Shown piece after piece: positions 18,253 through 27,525 of a DNA stretch of 64,000 nt (its first letter is position 1; every line of letters starts with the position of its first letter). This stretch comes from Alphaproteobacteria bacterium (GTDB taxonomy: Bacteria > Pseudomonadota > Alphaproteobacteria > ATCC43930 > CGMCC-115725). The notes beneath the pieces are model-generated. The model was given only the letters and a program-made list of their open reading frames with translations, was not told the origin of the DNA and searched no databases. The stretch is taken from contig JAFAYW010000129.1 of assembly GCA_019240125.1 (NCBI GenBank), positions 51,751 through 115,750 on the forward strand, read 5' to 3'. A program made the translations under genes and the position numbers.

Positions 18253-18288
18253 AAAGGCGTGACGCGTGGCAAAGGCGTAACGCGTGGC
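18253..18288. repeat. Tandem 18-bp direct repeat upstream of the efflux operon
   Basis: Two adjacent 18-base copies (aaaggcgtgacgcgtggc and aaaggcgtaacgcgtggc) differ at one position. They sit in the 203-bp divergent gap between the protease gene and the emrA-like start. Each copy contains ACGCG; the spacing is one to two helical turns, as for direct-repeat operators, but no regulator gene is adjacent. Confidence 0.6.
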
Positions 18289-18405
18289 TCGGCACCTGCA
18301 ACAAAACCGCGTCAGAATACGCCGGAGCCGGAACATTCTTCACTCGTCGCGTTAGTCGCCGGGTGGCTGACGCCAATAACGCCCGCGAGAATTTCCTCGA
18401 CCGAC

Positions 18406-19764
18406 ATGCCTGACCGTTCCACTGCCCATCACGTCAATACCATCGGCTTTGACACCGGGCCTGATGAAGCCGCTGACGATGCGCCGTGGCGCCACCGGCG
18501 CGAGCAAAGCGCGCGGCATCACACCGGGCGGAATGACCGCGATAGGCATAACCCCCCAGCTCATGACACCGCGGCGCAGAACGGCGCCAGCGACGACGGC
18601 GCCGGGAAAGACAACAGTCGCGATGACGATACGGAGGAGGCCAATCCTCACCGGAATGACGCTGGGACGGACGAGGCCAGGCGCGACGCGCCCAGCAAAG
18701 ACGACTCCAACAAGAAAGAAGAGCACAAGACGCCGGGTCGCTGGCCGCTGATCATCCTCGCGATCGTCGTCGTCGCCGTCATTATTGGCGGGCTCTGGTA
18801 CTATTTCAGCACGCGCGGCACGCAATCCACCGACGATGCCTATACCGATGGCGTGCCGATCATGATGGCGGCGAAGGTCGCGGGCTACATCACCGACCTG
18901 AATGTCACCGATAATGTGCGCGTCCATGCCGGCGACCTGCTGCTGAAGATCGATGCGCGCGACTTTATCGCGGCCCGCGATCAGGCCGCCGCGGCCTTGG
19001 CATTGGCGCAGGCACAACTCGATAATGCGCGTATCAATCTCGATATCGTCCGCATCACCTACCCGGCGCGCCTGGCCGCGGCCGAGGCGGCGCGCAACCA
19101 GGCGCAGGCCAATCTCACCCTGGCCGAACGTGAATATCGCCGCCAGCGCAGCGTCAACCCCCAGGCAACGACCCAGGAACAGATCGACACCGCCGCCACA
19201 CAGGCGAAATCGAACGCCGCGAATGTCGCCAATAACCAGGCCCAGGTGACGATCGCCCGATTGGTACCGCAGAACGTCGAGCAGGCTCAAACCCAGGTCA
19301 AACAGCTTGAGGCCCAGGTCGCCCAGGCGCAGGCGCAGCTTGAGGCGGCACAGGTGAACCTCTCCTATAGCGAAATCCGGGCGCCGCAGGATGGCTGGAT
19401 TACCAAGCGAAACATCGAACGCGGAACCTATGTTCAGGTCGGGCAGTCGCTGTTCTCGCTGGTGACGCCGGACATCTGGGTCACCGCCAATTTCAAGGAG
19501 AATGAGCTGACCGATATGCATCCCGGCCAGCAGGTCAGCATTCGGGTTGACGCGTACCCGAGCCTGAAACTGAGCGGACATGTCGACAGCATGCAGATGG
19601 GAAGCGGCTCGCGTTTCAGCGCGTTCCCGGCAGAGAACGCTACCGGGAACTGGGTCAAGATCGTGCAGCGCGTGCCGGTCAAGATCCGCATCGATCACGG
19701 TCTCGATCCCAACCAGGGGCTGCCGCTCGGTCTTTCCGTGGTGCCGACCGTGACGCTGAAATGA
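18406..19764 (+). CDS. HlyD/EmrA-family membrane fusion protein
   Basis: The 452-residue protein has a single membrane anchor near residues 107-127 (WPLIILAIVVVAVIIGGLWYY), then the biotinyl-lipoyl beta-barrel (STDDAYTDGVPIM, VTDNVRVHAGDLLLKID), a long alpha-hairpin rich in Ala, Gln and Asn, and the barrel return LSYSEIRAPQDGWI. It bridges the EmrB-like pump to the outer membrane factor encoded next. Unusually, about 105 residues of hydrophilic, Asp/His/Arg-rich sequence precede the anchor. I start at MPDRS because sequence upstream is less coding-like, but in-frame starts exist back to 18259. Substrate unknown. Confidence 0.88.
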   Translation: MPDRSTAHHVNTIGFDTGPDEAADDAPWRHRREQSARHHTGRNDRDRHNPPAHDTAAQNGASDDGAGKDNSRDDDTEEANPHRNDAGTDEARRDAPSKDDSNKKEEHKTPGRWPLIILAIVVVAVIIGGLWYYFSTRGTQSTDDAYTDGVPIMMAAKVAGYITDLNVTDNVRVHAGDLLLKIDARDFIAARDQAAAALALAQAQLDNARINLDIVRITYPARLAAAEAARNQAQANLTLAEREYRRQRSVNPQATTQEQIDTAATQAKSNAANVANNQAQVTIARLVPQNVEQAQTQVKQLEAQVAQAQAQLEAAQVNLSYSEIRAPQDGWITKRNIERGTYVQVGQSLFSLVTPDIWVTANFKENELTDMHPGQQVSIRVDAYPSLKLSGHVDSMQMGSGSRFSAFPAENATGNWVKIVQRVPVKIRIDHGLDPNQGLPLGLSVVPTVTLK

Positions 19765-19774
19765 ACCGGTCAGC

Positions 19775-21379
19775 ATGAGCGACGCCGGCGACGCCGCTGA
19801 TCCTGACCAGGATCACGTGAATTGGAAACCGCGGCACAATCCGTGGCTGATCGCGCTGACCGTGACGATGGTCGCGTTCATGGAGGTGCTCGACACCACC
19901 ATCGTCAACGTCGCCTTGCCGCATATCGCGGGGGCGATGTCGGCGAGCCAGGACGAGGCGACGTGGACACTGACCTCGTATCTCATCGCCAATGGCATTG
20001 TATTGCCGATATCCGGGTTTCTCGGGCGGTTTTTCGGCCGCAAGAACTACTTCCTCGTCTGTATCGGGGCGTTCACTGCCAGCTCCTTTCTGTGCGGCAC
20101 CTCTACCAGTCTCGGTGAGTTGATCTTTTTCCGTCTGTTGCAGGGGTTTTTCGGCGGCGGTCTGCAGCCGAACCAGCAATCGATCATCCTCGACACGTTT
20201 CCGCCGGCGCAGCGCAGCCGCGCCTTTGCGGTCACCGCCATGGCGACGGTGGTGGCGCCGGTGCTGGGCCCGACCCTGGGGGGCTGGATCACCGACAATT
20301 ACACGTGGCGGTGGATATTCTTTATCAATCTGCCGATCGGCATCCTGACCTTCTTCGCGGTTCTGCATCTGGTCGAGGACCCGCCCTGGGCACGGCGCGG
20401 CGCCGAGCGGCCACACATCGATTTTACCGGCCTCGGTTTTATCGCGCTCGGCTTTGGTGCCCTGCAGCTCGTGCTCGATCGTGGCGAAGACGACGATTGG
20501 CTGTCGTCGCCATTGATCTGCATCTGTCTGGTGCTGGCGATTATCGGGCTGGTCGGGGCGGTTTACTGGTTGCTTTACGCGCGCCATCCGATCGTCAATC
20601 TGCGGGTTCTGAAAGACCGGAATTTTGCGATCGGGTCGCTGATGATCTTCATCATGGCGCTGATCCTCTATTCCAGCGCCGTGATGATCCCCCAGTTGAC
20701 GCAGCGACAGCTCGGCTATACGGCGACCCTGGCCGGACTCGTTCTATCGCCGGGGGCGTTGGTCCTGGCCTTCCTAATTCCGCTCGTAGGGCGGCTTGTC
20801 ATCCCGTATGTACAGGCACGTTTTGTGATTGCTTTCGGCTTCCTGTCGCTGGGTCTAGCCTTCCTGTACGCCCATGATCTAACGCCCGACCCCGATTTTC
20901 TGACCCTGACCTTGGTTCGCCTGACCCAGACGGTGGGGCTCGCTTTTCTGTTCGTCCCGATCAGTACCGCGGCCTACGTGACCCTGCCGCGCGAACAGAA
21001 CGCCGACGCGGCGGCGCTCTACACGATGTTTCGCAATCTCGCCGGCTCGATCGGCATCTCGGTCGCAACCGCCCTCATCACTACGCGCAGCCAGGTGCGG
21101 CAGGCCTATCTGAGCGATCACCTCAGTGCGTTGGATCAGGGCTATAATCAGACGCTGGCGCAAGTCGAGCACAGTCTGATCGCGATGGGGGTGGCGCCGT
21201 CCTCCGTGACGCAGACCGCGCAAGCGTGGATTGAAACAACCCTGCTCAATCAATCGGCGGTGCTCGCCTATATTGACGTGTTCGGTTATTGCGCGATGCT
21301 GGCCTTTGCCGCCATTCCGTTCGCGCTGCTGTTTTCCGCGGCCAGGCCGAAGGGCGGTGCCTCGGCCGGAGCTCATTGA
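19775..21379 (+). CDS. EmrB/QacA-type DHA2 family multidrug efflux permease
   Basis: The 534-residue protein has about 14 membrane segments. Motifs of the DHA2 drug:H+ antiporters are LDTTIVNVALPHIAG in the first helix, GWLRG-like GFLGRFFGRKN between helices 2 and 3, and the antiporter motif C region VLGPTLGGWI near 165. It should pump amphipathic drugs or organic compounds through the EmrA-like and outer membrane partners encoded on either side. The gene begins ten bases after the EmrA-like gene and ends one base before the next start. Confidence 0.93.
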   Translation: MSDAGDAADPDQDHVNWKPRHNPWLIALTVTMVAFMEVLDTTIVNVALPHIAGAMSASQDEATWTLTSYLIANGIVLPISGFLGRFFGRKNYFLVCIGAFTASSFLCGTSTSLGELIFFRLLQGFFGGGLQPNQQSIILDTFPPAQRSRAFAVTAMATVVAPVLGPTLGGWITDNYTWRWIFFINLPIGILTFFAVLHLVEDPPWARRGAERPHIDFTGLGFIALGFGALQLVLDRGEDDDWLSSPLICICLVLAIIGLVGAVYWLLYARHPIVNLRVLKDRNFAIGSLMIFIMALILYSSAVMIPQLTQRQLGYTATLAGLVLSPGALVLAFLIPLVGRLVIPYVQARFVIAFGFLSLGLAFLYAHDLTPDPDFLTLTLVRLTQTVGLAFLFVPISTAAYVTLPREQNADAAALYTMFRNLAGSIGISVATALITTRSQVRQAYLSDHLSALDQGYNQTLAQVEHSLIAMGVAPSSVTQTAQAWIETTLLNQSAVLAYIDVFGYCAMLAFAAIPFALLFSAARPKGGASAGAH

Positions 21380-21380
21380 C

Positions 21381-22925
21381 ATGGCGCGCCGGTCTATGCG
21401 TCGCCTCAGGTTAGTGTCCGGCGGCATCGTCATGCTGCTCGCCGGCTGCACCGTGGGTCCGGACTTTACCAAGCCGGAGCAAAATGTGCCGGCGGGGTAC
21501 AACAATGCCTCGAACGACACAGGCCCCGGCACCGCGACGATGCGGGCGGACCCCGATCCGCGATGGTGGCGCAATTTTGGCGACCCGGAGATGACCCGCC
21601 TCGTCGAACGCGCGACGGCGAGCAATCTCGATGTCCAACAGGCCGTGTTGCGCATCGCCGAGGCGCGCGCTCAGGTCACGGCAAGCGCGGCTGCGGGGCT
21701 TCCCAACATCATTGGCAACGGCAGCTACAAACGCGACCAGCTTGGCCTGAAAGGGCCGCTCCAGGAGCATGGCGGCTTCAACCTGGCCAACCAATTTCCG
21801 CAGGCGGGACCGATCCTCGACAGACTGACCCAGCCGATCGATCTGTACCAGGCGGCGGTGGATGCCTCATGGGAGGTTGACCTGTTCGGCAGGGTCCGCC
21901 GCTCGGTCGAGCAATCCGAGGCACAGACCGAAGCGCAGGTGGAAACCGCCAATGACGCGCTGGTCAGCCTCGAGGCCGAGGTGGCGTCAAACTACGCGCA
22001 GCTGCGCGGCGCCCAGGCGGAAACGGCGACCCTGCAGGAAAATCTGCGGACGGAGAACGGCGTCCTCGAGCTGACACGCGACCGCCGCGTCGCCGGCTTG
22101 TCGCCACAAGCCGATGTCGAGAGTGCCGTCGCCGCACGCGCCGGCACCCAGGCGCTGCTTCCGCAATACGAGCGGCAGACCGAACAAGCGATCAACCGGC
22201 TGAGTTATCTGATCGGCGAGCCCCCCGGCACGCTGCGCGCCGAGCTCGCAGCACCCGCCGCACTGCCGCCGCTGCCACCCGATGTGCCGATCGGCCTGCC
22301 CTCGACGCTGGTGCGCCGCCGCCCGGACATCCGAATTGCCGAAGCGCAATTGCACGCCGCGACGGCTGGAGTCGGTGTCGCGGTGGCAGAGCTGTTTCCG
22401 GACGTATCATTAACCGGCGAAGTCGGGCTGCGCTCCGACCGGGCGAAGTACCTCGCGCGCTGGTCGTCGCTGTTCTATTCTTTCGGCCCCTCGATCTCGA
22501 TCCCGATTTTTGAGGGCGGCAAGTTGCGCGCCAACATCAAGATCGCTGAGGCGCAGCAGGCTGAAGCCGTCCTCGGTTACCGCAAGGCCGTGTTGAACGC
22601 GTTGCAGGAGGTCGAAAACGCGCTCGCCGCCTACCGGACCGACGAGCAGCAGCGCAAAGCCTTGGCCGATACCGTGGCTGCCAATCAACGAGCGCTCGAT
22701 CTATCGCGCGACCGCTACCGCAACGGGCTGTCGAGCTTTATCGAAGTCCTCAACGCCGAGCATAACTGGGCCCAGAGCCGGCAGCAGCTGATCGCCGCGG
22801 CAATCAGCGAAACCGCCGATCTGGTCTCGCTTTATAAGGCGCTGGGCGGCGGCTGGGAGACCGTCACCCCGGCTGCGTCGCCACCGTCGCCTACCGCCTC
22901 GCTAAACGAGAAACCAGCCAAATAG
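21381..22925 (+). CDS. Outer membrane efflux lipoprotein, NodT/OprM family
   Basis: The 514-residue protein has a lipoprotein signal with lipobox MLLAGC (Cys near residue 22) followed by TVGPDFTKP, the family's standard N-terminus. Two outer-membrane efflux repeats follow, with SWEVDLFGRVRRSVE near 165 and VRRRPDIRIAEAQLHAAT near 315 (both strongly conserved in NodT proteins). It forms the outer membrane channel of the tripartite pump. The start is the ATG one base after the permease stop; a longer frame inside the permease gene is a shadow. Confidence 0.94.
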   Translation: MARRSMRRLRLVSGGIVMLLAGCTVGPDFTKPEQNVPAGYNNASNDTGPGTATMRADPDPRWWRNFGDPEMTRLVERATASNLDVQQAVLRIAEARAQVTASAAAGLPNIIGNGSYKRDQLGLKGPLQEHGGFNLANQFPQAGPILDRLTQPIDLYQAAVDASWEVDLFGRVRRSVEQSEAQTEAQVETANDALVSLEAEVASNYAQLRGAQAETATLQENLRTENGVLELTRDRRVAGLSPQADVESAVAARAGTQALLPQYERQTEQAINRLSYLIGEPPGTLRAELAAPAALPPLPPDVPIGLPSTLVRRRPDIRIAEAQLHAATAGVGVAVAELFPDVSLTGEVGLRSDRAKYLARWSSLFYSFGPSISIPIFEGGKLRANIKIAEAQQAEAVLGYRKAVLNALQEVENALAAYRTDEQQRKALADTVAANQRALDLSRDRYRNGLSSFIEVLNAEHNWAQSRQQLIAAAISETADLVSLYKALGGGWETVTPAASPPSPTASLNEKPAK

Positions 22926-22989
22926 AGGCTATCGTTGCTGTTCCGAGGCGACGTTTAAGTAGCGGAGGAAGGCGCGTTGTGACGCGCTG

Positions 22990-23199
22990 TCAGCCCTTCT
23001 TCAGCGCCGCGGCCTTGTGGACGGCATGAGCGCCGGTTTTCGCGCTCTCGACGACATATTGCGGATGCGCCGGATCGGGTTTTGCGACATGACCCATGAT
23101 CTTAGTTTTGGTCGTCACCTTGCGCACGACCTCGCCCTCGGTAATCCCCTGCGAGGTGTTCCAATGCACCTTGTCGCCGGTCTTCAGCTTTGCCGCCAT
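22990..23199 (-). CDS. DUF2945 (HVA1/Tudor-like) small protein
   Basis: The 69-residue protein matches the DUF2945 family: KTGDKVHWNTSQGITEGEVV at the N-terminus, a central KPDPAHPQYVVESAKTGAHA and a terminal HKAAALKK. The fold is a small beta-barrel of Tudor type; the bacterial function is unknown, and the basic charge would allow nucleic acid binding. It follows the efflux operon convergently and is monocistronic as far as can be seen. Confidence 0.85.
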   Translation of the reverse strand: MAAKLKTGDKVHWNTSQGITEGEVVRKVTTKTKIMGHVAKPDPAHPQYVVESAKTGAHAVHKAAALKKG

Positions 23200-23245
23200 G
23201 TCTAGCCCTCCGTTAAAGGGGCCAACAGGCTCGCGGCTTCATGGT

Positions 23246-23584
23246 TCAGCGGCGGCGGCGCAGCTCGGTGATGTAGGTCGCGATGTCAGAAGCCTGCGCC
23301 GCGGTCAACGGCGGGTAGCTGTCGTCACCGCCAGGGTGCGTGCGCGATAGGTAATTGGCGAGCCAGCCGGCGGAGGCCTGCGGCTCTTTCGCGACATCGA
23401 AGAAGCTGGGGCCCGGCGGCTGCCGCCACGGCGCTGAGGGCTGGTTCAATCCCACGACGTGACAGCCGGCGCAGGCCTGCATCGCGAAAGCGCGCCCGGC
23501 GGCTGGATCGGCCTCGCCGGCGCGCCCGACCGATGCCACCAACACAGCGGCAACCCCCGCCAGCGCGCCGAGGCGCGCCGGCAT
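23246..23584 (-). CDS. Small periplasmic c-type cytochrome
   Basis: The 112-residue protein has a signal peptide (LGALAGVAAVLVASVG, cleavage near GRA) and one haem c site CAGCH near residue 39, followed by class I cytochrome c features (GPSFFDVAK, then LTAAQASDIATYITEL). The position that usually carries the axial Met (MPPL before the last helix) reads SYPPL, so the sixth ligand is missing or different. It starts five bases after the gapR stop and may be co-transcribed with it. Probably an electron carrier or a degenerate one. Confidence 0.82.
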   Translation of the reverse strand: MPARLGALAGVAAVLVASVGRAGEADPAAGRAFAMQACAGCHVVGLNQPSAPWRQPPGPSFFDVAKEPQASAGWLANYLSRTHPGGDDSYPPLTAAQASDIATYITELRRRR

Positions 23585-23588
23585 CGGG

Positions 23589-23867
23589 CTATTCGGCCGC
23601 CTCGCTCGCGGGTTCAAGATCGGGCAGCATGCCGAGGGCGCGCTTGTAGATATCGAGCAGGCTTTCCTGCTCATCGAGATCGTCCTTGTCCATGCGGCGC
23701 AGCCGGATCAGCTGACGCATGATCTTGGTGTCGAAGCCGGTGCCCTTGGCCTCGGCATAGACCTCCTTGATGTCCTCCGCGAGCGTCTTCTTCTCTTCTT
23801 CGAGCCGTTCGATCCGCTCGATGAACGAGCGCAACCGCTCACCCGCTATTCCCCCGACATCGGGCAT
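23589..23867 (-). CDS. gapR: GapR-type nucleoid-associated protein (DUF2312)
   Basis: The 92-residue protein matches the DUF2312 family: RLRSFIERIERLEEEKKTL at the N-terminus, DIKEVYAEAKGTGFDTKIMR in the middle and a short C-terminal helix. In Caulobacter GapR is a dimeric or tetrameric coiled-coil protein that binds overtwisted DNA ahead of replication and transcription and stimulates topoisomerases. The length and the conserved KGTGFDTK block make this assignment firm. It is encoded just upstream of the small cytochrome. Confidence 0.93.
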   Translation of the reverse strand: MPDVGGIAGERLRSFIERIERLEEEKKTLAEDIKEVYAEAKGTGFDTKIMRQLIRLRRMDKDDLDEQESLLDIYKRALGMLPDLEPASEAAE

Positions 23868-23921
23868 GCCACCTACCCCTGACTACGCCTGTATTGGCCG
23901 ATCAACGCTGTGCTTCGTGAC

Positions 23922-24218
23922 TCAATGCTTCGGGTGCGTCGCCGCAAAGGCGGCCTTCTGCTCGTGCGTTGCTTCCTTCTGGTGCTGCTTGCGCCATTCA
24001 TCGTAGGGCATGCCGTAGACGATCTCGCGCGCTTGCGGATCGCTGAGCGGGACGCCCTTCTCCTCGGCCGCCGCGCGATACCATTTCGACAGGCAATTGC
24101 GGCAGAAACCGGCCAGGTTCATCAGGTCGATATTCTGCACGTCGGTACGCTCGCGCAGATGCGCCACGAGCGCGCGGAACGTCGCGGCCTCGAGTTCGGT
24201 GCGGGTGTTGTCGTCCAT
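23922..24218 (-). CDS. DUF1244 family protein
   Basis: The 98-residue protein matches DUF1244: ATFRALVAHLRERTDVQNIDL, then NLAGFCRNCLSKWYRAAAEE with the conserved CxxC, and YGMPYDEWRKQHQ near the C-terminus. The family is widespread in Proteobacteria and its function is unknown. I chose the second ATG because GGGAG is six bases upstream of it, whereas it abuts the first ATG. It is divergent from sppA. Confidence 0.88.
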   Translation of the reverse strand: MDDNTRTELEAATFRALVAHLRERTDVQNIDLMNLAGFCRNCLSKWYRAAAEEKGVPLSDPQAREIVYGMPYDEWRKQHQKEATHEQKAAFAATHPKH

Positions 24219-24373
24219 GACCATCTCCCTTTTTGCTGCGCTCTATGTAGCATCGCATCGGCTCCTCTTGAACCGCTTGCCTGCCCTGCCGCTGCCTGGG
24301 ACGTGAAGGCATCGCGCCGGGCCGGGAGCGGCGGTACAATCGCGCCCCGCATCATTACAGGACGCTTTTCGCC

Positions 24374-26152
24374 ATGCGGCGCTTTGTTTTCGGCCTGTTT
24401 ACGGCGCTGGGCATCTTTACCGCGCTGGTGATCCTCGGCGCCGTGCTGGCCGTTGGATTTGGCGTCGCTGCCTTGCGCATGGCGGCGCACCCGGCGGGGC
24501 TGCCCAGCGACATCATCCTCAGCGCGGATTTCAGCCGCGGGTTTGCCGCCGGCAACGGACCGGACCCGCTCGCCACGCTGGTCGTTGGAAAGCGCGAGAC
24601 ATTGCGTGATTTTCTCGAGACGCTGGAGCGCGCCGGTGACGATTCGCGGGTTCACGGACTCTACGTCCATATTGGCGGCGACGATCTCGGACTGGCGACG
24701 GTGCAGGAACTGCGCGATGCGGTGCATGCCTTTCGCGATAAGGGCAAATTCGCGATCGTCTTTTCCGAAAGCTTTGGCGAGTTCGGCCCCGGTACGAGGC
24801 CCTACTATCTCGCCACCGCCTTTGACGAGATCTGGGTGCAACCACTGGGCTCGGTCGGGCTGATCGGCCTCCATGCCGAGGTGCCGTTCGCCCGCCAGGC
24901 ACTCGACAAACTCGGTGTGCAGGCTCAGTTCGCGCATCGTGAGGAGTTCAAGACAGCCGCCAATACGCTGACCGAGACCACGATGACACCGGCACAACGA
25001 GAGGAAACCGAGGCACTGCTCAACGCGACCTCGTCGCAGATCGTCAAGGGTATCGCGATCGATCGCAACCTGTCCGAGAGCGATGTCACCGGCCTGATCG
25101 ACAAAGGCCCGTTGCTCGCCGAAGAGGCGAAAAGCGCCAAGCTGATCGACCGCATCGGCTATCGCGACGAGGCGGTGGAGCAGGCCCGCAAGCGGGCCGG
25201 CTCCGGGGCTGAGTTTGTTGCCCCGACACGCTATCTCGGCAGCGCCGGCCGGCCCCATAATAGCGGCCCCAAGATCGCGCTGATCTATGCCAATGGCCTG
25301 ATCACTCAGGAAGGCGCGTCGAGCAGCCTTGCGGGTTCCAATGAAGTCAGTGCCCGCGAATTGACGCGCGCCTTCCGCGATGCGTTTCGCGATTCCGACG
25401 TGCGCGCCATCCTGTTCCGCATCGACAGCCCGGGGGGCTCCGCAGTGGCTTCCGAGACCATCTGGCGCGAGGTGATGCGGGCGCGCGAGCGCGGCAAACC
25501 GGTTATCGTATCAATGGGCGATGTCGCGGGGTCGGGCGGCTATTACATCGCCGCTCCCGCCGACAAGATCGTCGCCGAACCCGCCACGCTGACCGGCTCA
25601 ATCGGCGTTCTGGCCGGCAAGGTCGTGATCGGCGACCTGCTCGACAAGATCGGCATTACCGGCGAGGCGGTGCAGCGCGGCGCCAATTCCGGGATGTTCA
25701 CCTCGTTCAAGGGTTTTACGCCGACCGAATGGAACCAGCTTGGCAAGTTTCTCGACGCTACCTATGCCGGGTTCAAGCAGCGCGTCGCCGACGGCCGCCA
25801 TATGTCGGCCGAGCAGGTCGAGGCGGTGGCAAAGGGGCGTGTCTGGTCCGGTTCGGAAGCCAAAGAGCACGGCCTTGTCGACCAGCTCGGGGGCTATGAG
25901 ACCGCGCTGCAACTGGCGCGGGAGGCGGCAAACCTGCCCCCGGACAAGCCTTTCCGCATCGTTGTCTTCCCGCGCCAGAAAAGCGCGATCGAGGCCGCGT
26001 ACGATCGCCTCGCCAATCCCGATCGCAATACCGATACGCCGAGCGCGGCGATGCAGCTTGCTCAAGGAATGGGCAACCTGCTGTCGGCGGTAGCAACCCT
26101 GTCGGGAGACAACAGCATCCTTCGCATGCCGGCAATCGGCGACCTCCGGTAG
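24374..26152 (+). CDS. sppA: Signal peptide peptidase SppA, 67K type
   Basis: The 592-residue protein has an N-terminal membrane anchor (VFGLFTALGIFTALVILGAV) and two S49 protease repeats. The catalytic dyad is visible as Lys in HREEFKTAANT near residue 195 and Ser in GDVAGSGGYYIAAP near 390. The double-repeat length fits the E. coli-type 67K SppA, which cleaves remnant signal peptides in the inner membrane. The gene is divergent from DUF1244 and followed by an amidase after 17 bases, which has its own ribosome-binding site. Confidence 0.94.
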   Translation: MRRFVFGLFTALGIFTALVILGAVLAVGFGVAALRMAAHPAGLPSDIILSADFSRGFAAGNGPDPLATLVVGKRETLRDFLETLERAGDDSRVHGLYVHIGGDDLGLATVQELRDAVHAFRDKGKFAIVFSESFGEFGPGTRPYYLATAFDEIWVQPLGSVGLIGLHAEVPFARQALDKLGVQAQFAHREEFKTAANTLTETTMTPAQREETEALLNATSSQIVKGIAIDRNLSESDVTGLIDKGPLLAEEAKSAKLIDRIGYRDEAVEQARKRAGSGAEFVAPTRYLGSAGRPHNSGPKIALIYANGLITQEGASSSLAGSNEVSARELTRAFRDAFRDSDVRAILFRIDSPGGSAVASETIWREVMRARERGKPVIVSMGDVAGSGGYYIAAPADKIVAEPATLTGSIGVLAGKVVIGDLLDKIGITGEAVQRGANSGMFTSFKGFTPTEWNQLGKFLDATYAGFKQRVADGRHMSAEQVEAVAKGRVWSGSEAKEHGLVDQLGGYETALQLAREAANLPPDKPFRIVVFPRQKSAIEAAYDRLANPDRNTDTPSAAMQLAQGMGNLLSAVATLSGDNSILRMPAIGDLR

Positions 26153-26169
26153 GCTTAAAGGAGATTCAT

Positions 26170-27525
26170 ATGGCCGACACAAGAGCACCGGGCCGCCCGA
26201 CCGTGCTCGGCCTCGCGGCCGAGTTGGCGGCGGGGCGGACTACCAGCCGCGCCCTGGTCGAAGCAGCCCTGGCGCGCATCGCCGACCTGGGCGGCGAAGG
26301 CGCGCGCACTTTTACCAAAGTCTATACCGCAACCGCTCGCGCCGCGGCCGATGGGCAAGACCAGCTCCGCGCCGCCGGTTATGTCGCCTCGCCGCTCGCC
26401 GGGTTGCCAGTTTCGATCAAGGATCTGTTCGATGTCGCGGGCGAGGTGACCCTTGCCGGATCGAAGGCGCTCGACGACCAGCCACCGGCGACATCGGACG
26501 CGCCCATCGTGGCGCGATTGCGCGCCGCCGGGGCGGTGCTGATCGGCCGCACCAACATGACCGAATTTGCCTTTTCCGGTATCGGAATCAATCCGCATTA
26601 CGGTACCCCCGGCAACCCGTTCGATCGAAGCCGCGTGCCGGGCGGGTCATCATCCGGGGCTGCAGTGTCAGTGGCGGATGACAATGCCATCGTAGCGATC
26701 GGTACCGATACCGGCGGATCGGTGCGTATCCCGGCGGCGTTCTGCGGGCTCGCCGGGTTCAAGCCGACGCAGCCGCGCATCTCGCGTGACGGGGCGACCC
26801 CGCTCTCTACCACGCTCGATTCGATCGGGCCGCTCGCCAACAGCATCGCCTGCTGCGTCATCACCGATGCGGTCATGGCCGGCGAGGCGCCCGAACTGCC
26901 GCGACCCTTGCCCCTGTCGGGGCTGCGCTTCGCCGTGCCGCAATGCTACCTGATGGAGGACCTCGCGCCGGAGGTAGCTGGCGCCTTTGCCGCCGCCTGC
27001 ACGAGACTGAGTGCCGCCGGAGCGCGGATCACGGATACCAAATTCCCTGAGATCGACGAAATGCCTGCGGTCAACGCGGCGGGCGGCTTCGCACCCATTG
27101 AGGCCTATGCCTGGCATCGCGAATTGATGGCTCGCCGCGGCAACGACTACGACCAACGCGTTCGCGCTCGCATCGAACGCGCAGCCCCGATGAGCGCGGT
27201 TGATTACATAAAGCTGATCGCGGCACGCGCCGACCTAATCCGGCGCGTTGGCCTGCGCACGGCGGAATTCGATGCGCTGCTTCTGCCGACAATCGCGGTT
27301 ACCGCGCCGCTGATCGAGGCGTTTACCCGCGACGACGATTACCGGCACCTCAACGCTCATATTCTGCGCAATACTTCGGCCTTCAACTTTCTCGATCGCT
27401 GCGCCTCGACCGTGCCGATTCAGCCCACCGGCACGGCGCCGGTAGGCTTGATGATCGTCGGCGAGTACGCCGCCGACCGTCACACGCTGGCCGTCAGCGC
27501 CGCAATCGAGCGGGCCTTGGCATAG
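26170..27525 (+). CDS. Amidase signature family enzyme
   Basis: The 451-residue protein carries the amidase signature Ser-cisSer-Lys triad: Lys in LPVSIKDLFDV near residue 82, the GGSSSGAAVSVA block near 160, and the nucleophile in GTDTGGSVRIPA near 180. It hydrolyses an amide bond in the cytosol. The sequence does not distinguish among GatA-like, mandelamide, indoleacetamide or other substrates, and no gatB/gatC is nearby, so GatA is unlikely. Start ATG follows aaaggag. Confidence 0.9.
   Translation: MADTRAPGRPTVLGLAAELAAGRTTSRALVEAALARIADLGGEGARTFTKVYTATARAAADGQDQLRAAGYVASPLAGLPVSIKDLFDVAGEVTLAGSKALDDQPPATSDAPIVARLRAAGAVLIGRTNMTEFAFSGIGINPHYGTPGNPFDRSRVPGGSSSGAAVSVADDNAIVAIGTDTGGSVRIPAAFCGLAGFKPTQPRISRDGATPLSTTLDSIGPLANSIACCVITDAVMAGEAPELPRPLPLSGLRFAVPQCYLMEDLAPEVAGAFAAACTRLSAAGARITDTKFPEIDEMPAVNAAGGFAPIEAYAWHRELMARRGNDYDQRVRARIERAAPMSAVDYIKLIAARADLIRRVGLRTAEFDALLLPTIAVTAPLIEAFTRDDDYRHLNAHILRNTSAFNFLDRCASTVPIQPTGTAPVGLMIVGEYAADRHTLAVSAAIERALA

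Noticed and set aside
18352..19776. 474-codon minus-strand frame opposite the emrA-like gene
   Set aside because: Antisense shadow; the plus-strand gene has clear membrane fusion protein motifs.
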